Positions 63,640 to 64,000 of a stretch of 64,000 bases of DNA are shown here, piece by piece; the stretch's first letter is position 1, and each line of letters opens with the position of its first letter. The stretch is taken from positions 16,986,110 to 17,050,109 of the forward strand of contig NC_049993.1 in NCBI RefSeq assembly GCF_000003815.2. The letters are read 5' to 3'. Made by a program: the position numbers and the translations under genes. The notes below the pieces were generated by a model. It was not told the origin of the DNA, searched no databases, and saw only the letters and a list, made by a program, of their open reading frames with translations. This DNA is from Branchiostoma floridae (taxonomy: Eukaryota > Chordata > Leptocardii > Amphioxiformes > Branchiostomatidae).

Positions 63640-64000
63640 CCAAAGTTTCGGTTTGTTAACACTGAACTGCCAGAGTTCCAGCCCTATAAAATGCTACTAG
63701 TTCCAGGGTTGGCCGCTGACCTCCGAAAAGAGACCCCCGAAAAAGGCCGAAGTCCCTAACTTCCAGGGTTCGCGCGTTACACGCACACAAAGCTGCTACT
63801 TCGGGGGAATACGCTATCCCGGTTATAACCGGGTACGGCACACAGGGCATGCATATGTGTGCCGGATTTATCCGGGTTTGGCAGTTTAAGGGTTAAAACT
63901 CTTACCTCAACACCCATTCACAAACACAAAGGAACTTAGATACATTTTCCCAACAAGTATTACTACATAGTAATACTGTAATGATGATGGATACTGCAAA
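63640..64000. other. Upstream intron at the window edge
   Basis: It contains CTGCCAGAGTTCCAGCCCTAT, then a GC-richer segment, and ends GGCAGTTTAAGGGTTAA. These ends (AACTGCCAG and its reverse complement CTGGCAGTT-like) suggest a small repeat. The next upstream exon of the giant gene is outside the window. Confidence 0.35.

Overview
This is a eukaryotic, intron-rich window, most likely from amphioxus (Branchiostoma) or a close deuterostome relative. That is inferred from intronless TRIM-NHL tandem duplicates, a giant multi-exon extracellular-repeat gene, and many MITEs, tRNA-type SINEs and LINE scraps. No species can be fixed from sequence alone. No complete tRNA, rRNA, CRISPR or prokaryotic feature was seen.

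Layout. 1-2200: repeats (a degenerate satellite, then one copy of a dispersed element). 2200-10300, minus strand: two tandem paralogues (A and B), each with two coding exons (594 + 921 and 600 + 921 nt). They encode about 505-residue proteins with one hydrophobic segment and a helical, TPR-like C-terminal half. Both carry a homologous 3' flank with AATAAA. A third copy of that flank, without coding exons, lies near 11.7-12.0 kb.

12604 to beyond 63632, minus strand: one enormous gene whose 5' end lies outside the window. I joined 61 coding exons by splice sites. Every junction keeps phase, giving one open frame of 3,690 residues plus stop. In order the protein has an unrecognised N-terminal region, a PAN/Apple-like module, a long array of fibronectin-III-like modules, a jelly-roll (laminin-G or GH16-like) region interrupted by a duplicated Ser/Thr-rich linker, a Cys-rich piece with a coding minisatellite, more FN3-like modules, a membrane-proximal region with RxRR sites, cadherin-like modules, two EGF-like modules, one transmembrane helix and a cytoplasmic tail of about 120 residues with an NPAY motif. 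It is best described as a giant type I cell-surface receptor or adhesion protein.

The 8.35-kb intron between exons at 53349 and 44998 holds two intronless TRIM2/3-type E3 ligase genes (RING, B-boxes, coiled coil, filamin, NHL) on the opposite strand. They are tandem duplicates, with decayed NHL fragments after each. The other introns carry LINE endonuclease and reverse-transcriptase remnants, four related tRNA-derived SINE copies, hAT-like MITEs (one with an exact 8-bp target duplication), minisatellites and several partial copies of neighbouring exons. Partial exon duplication is thus an ongoing process in this gene.
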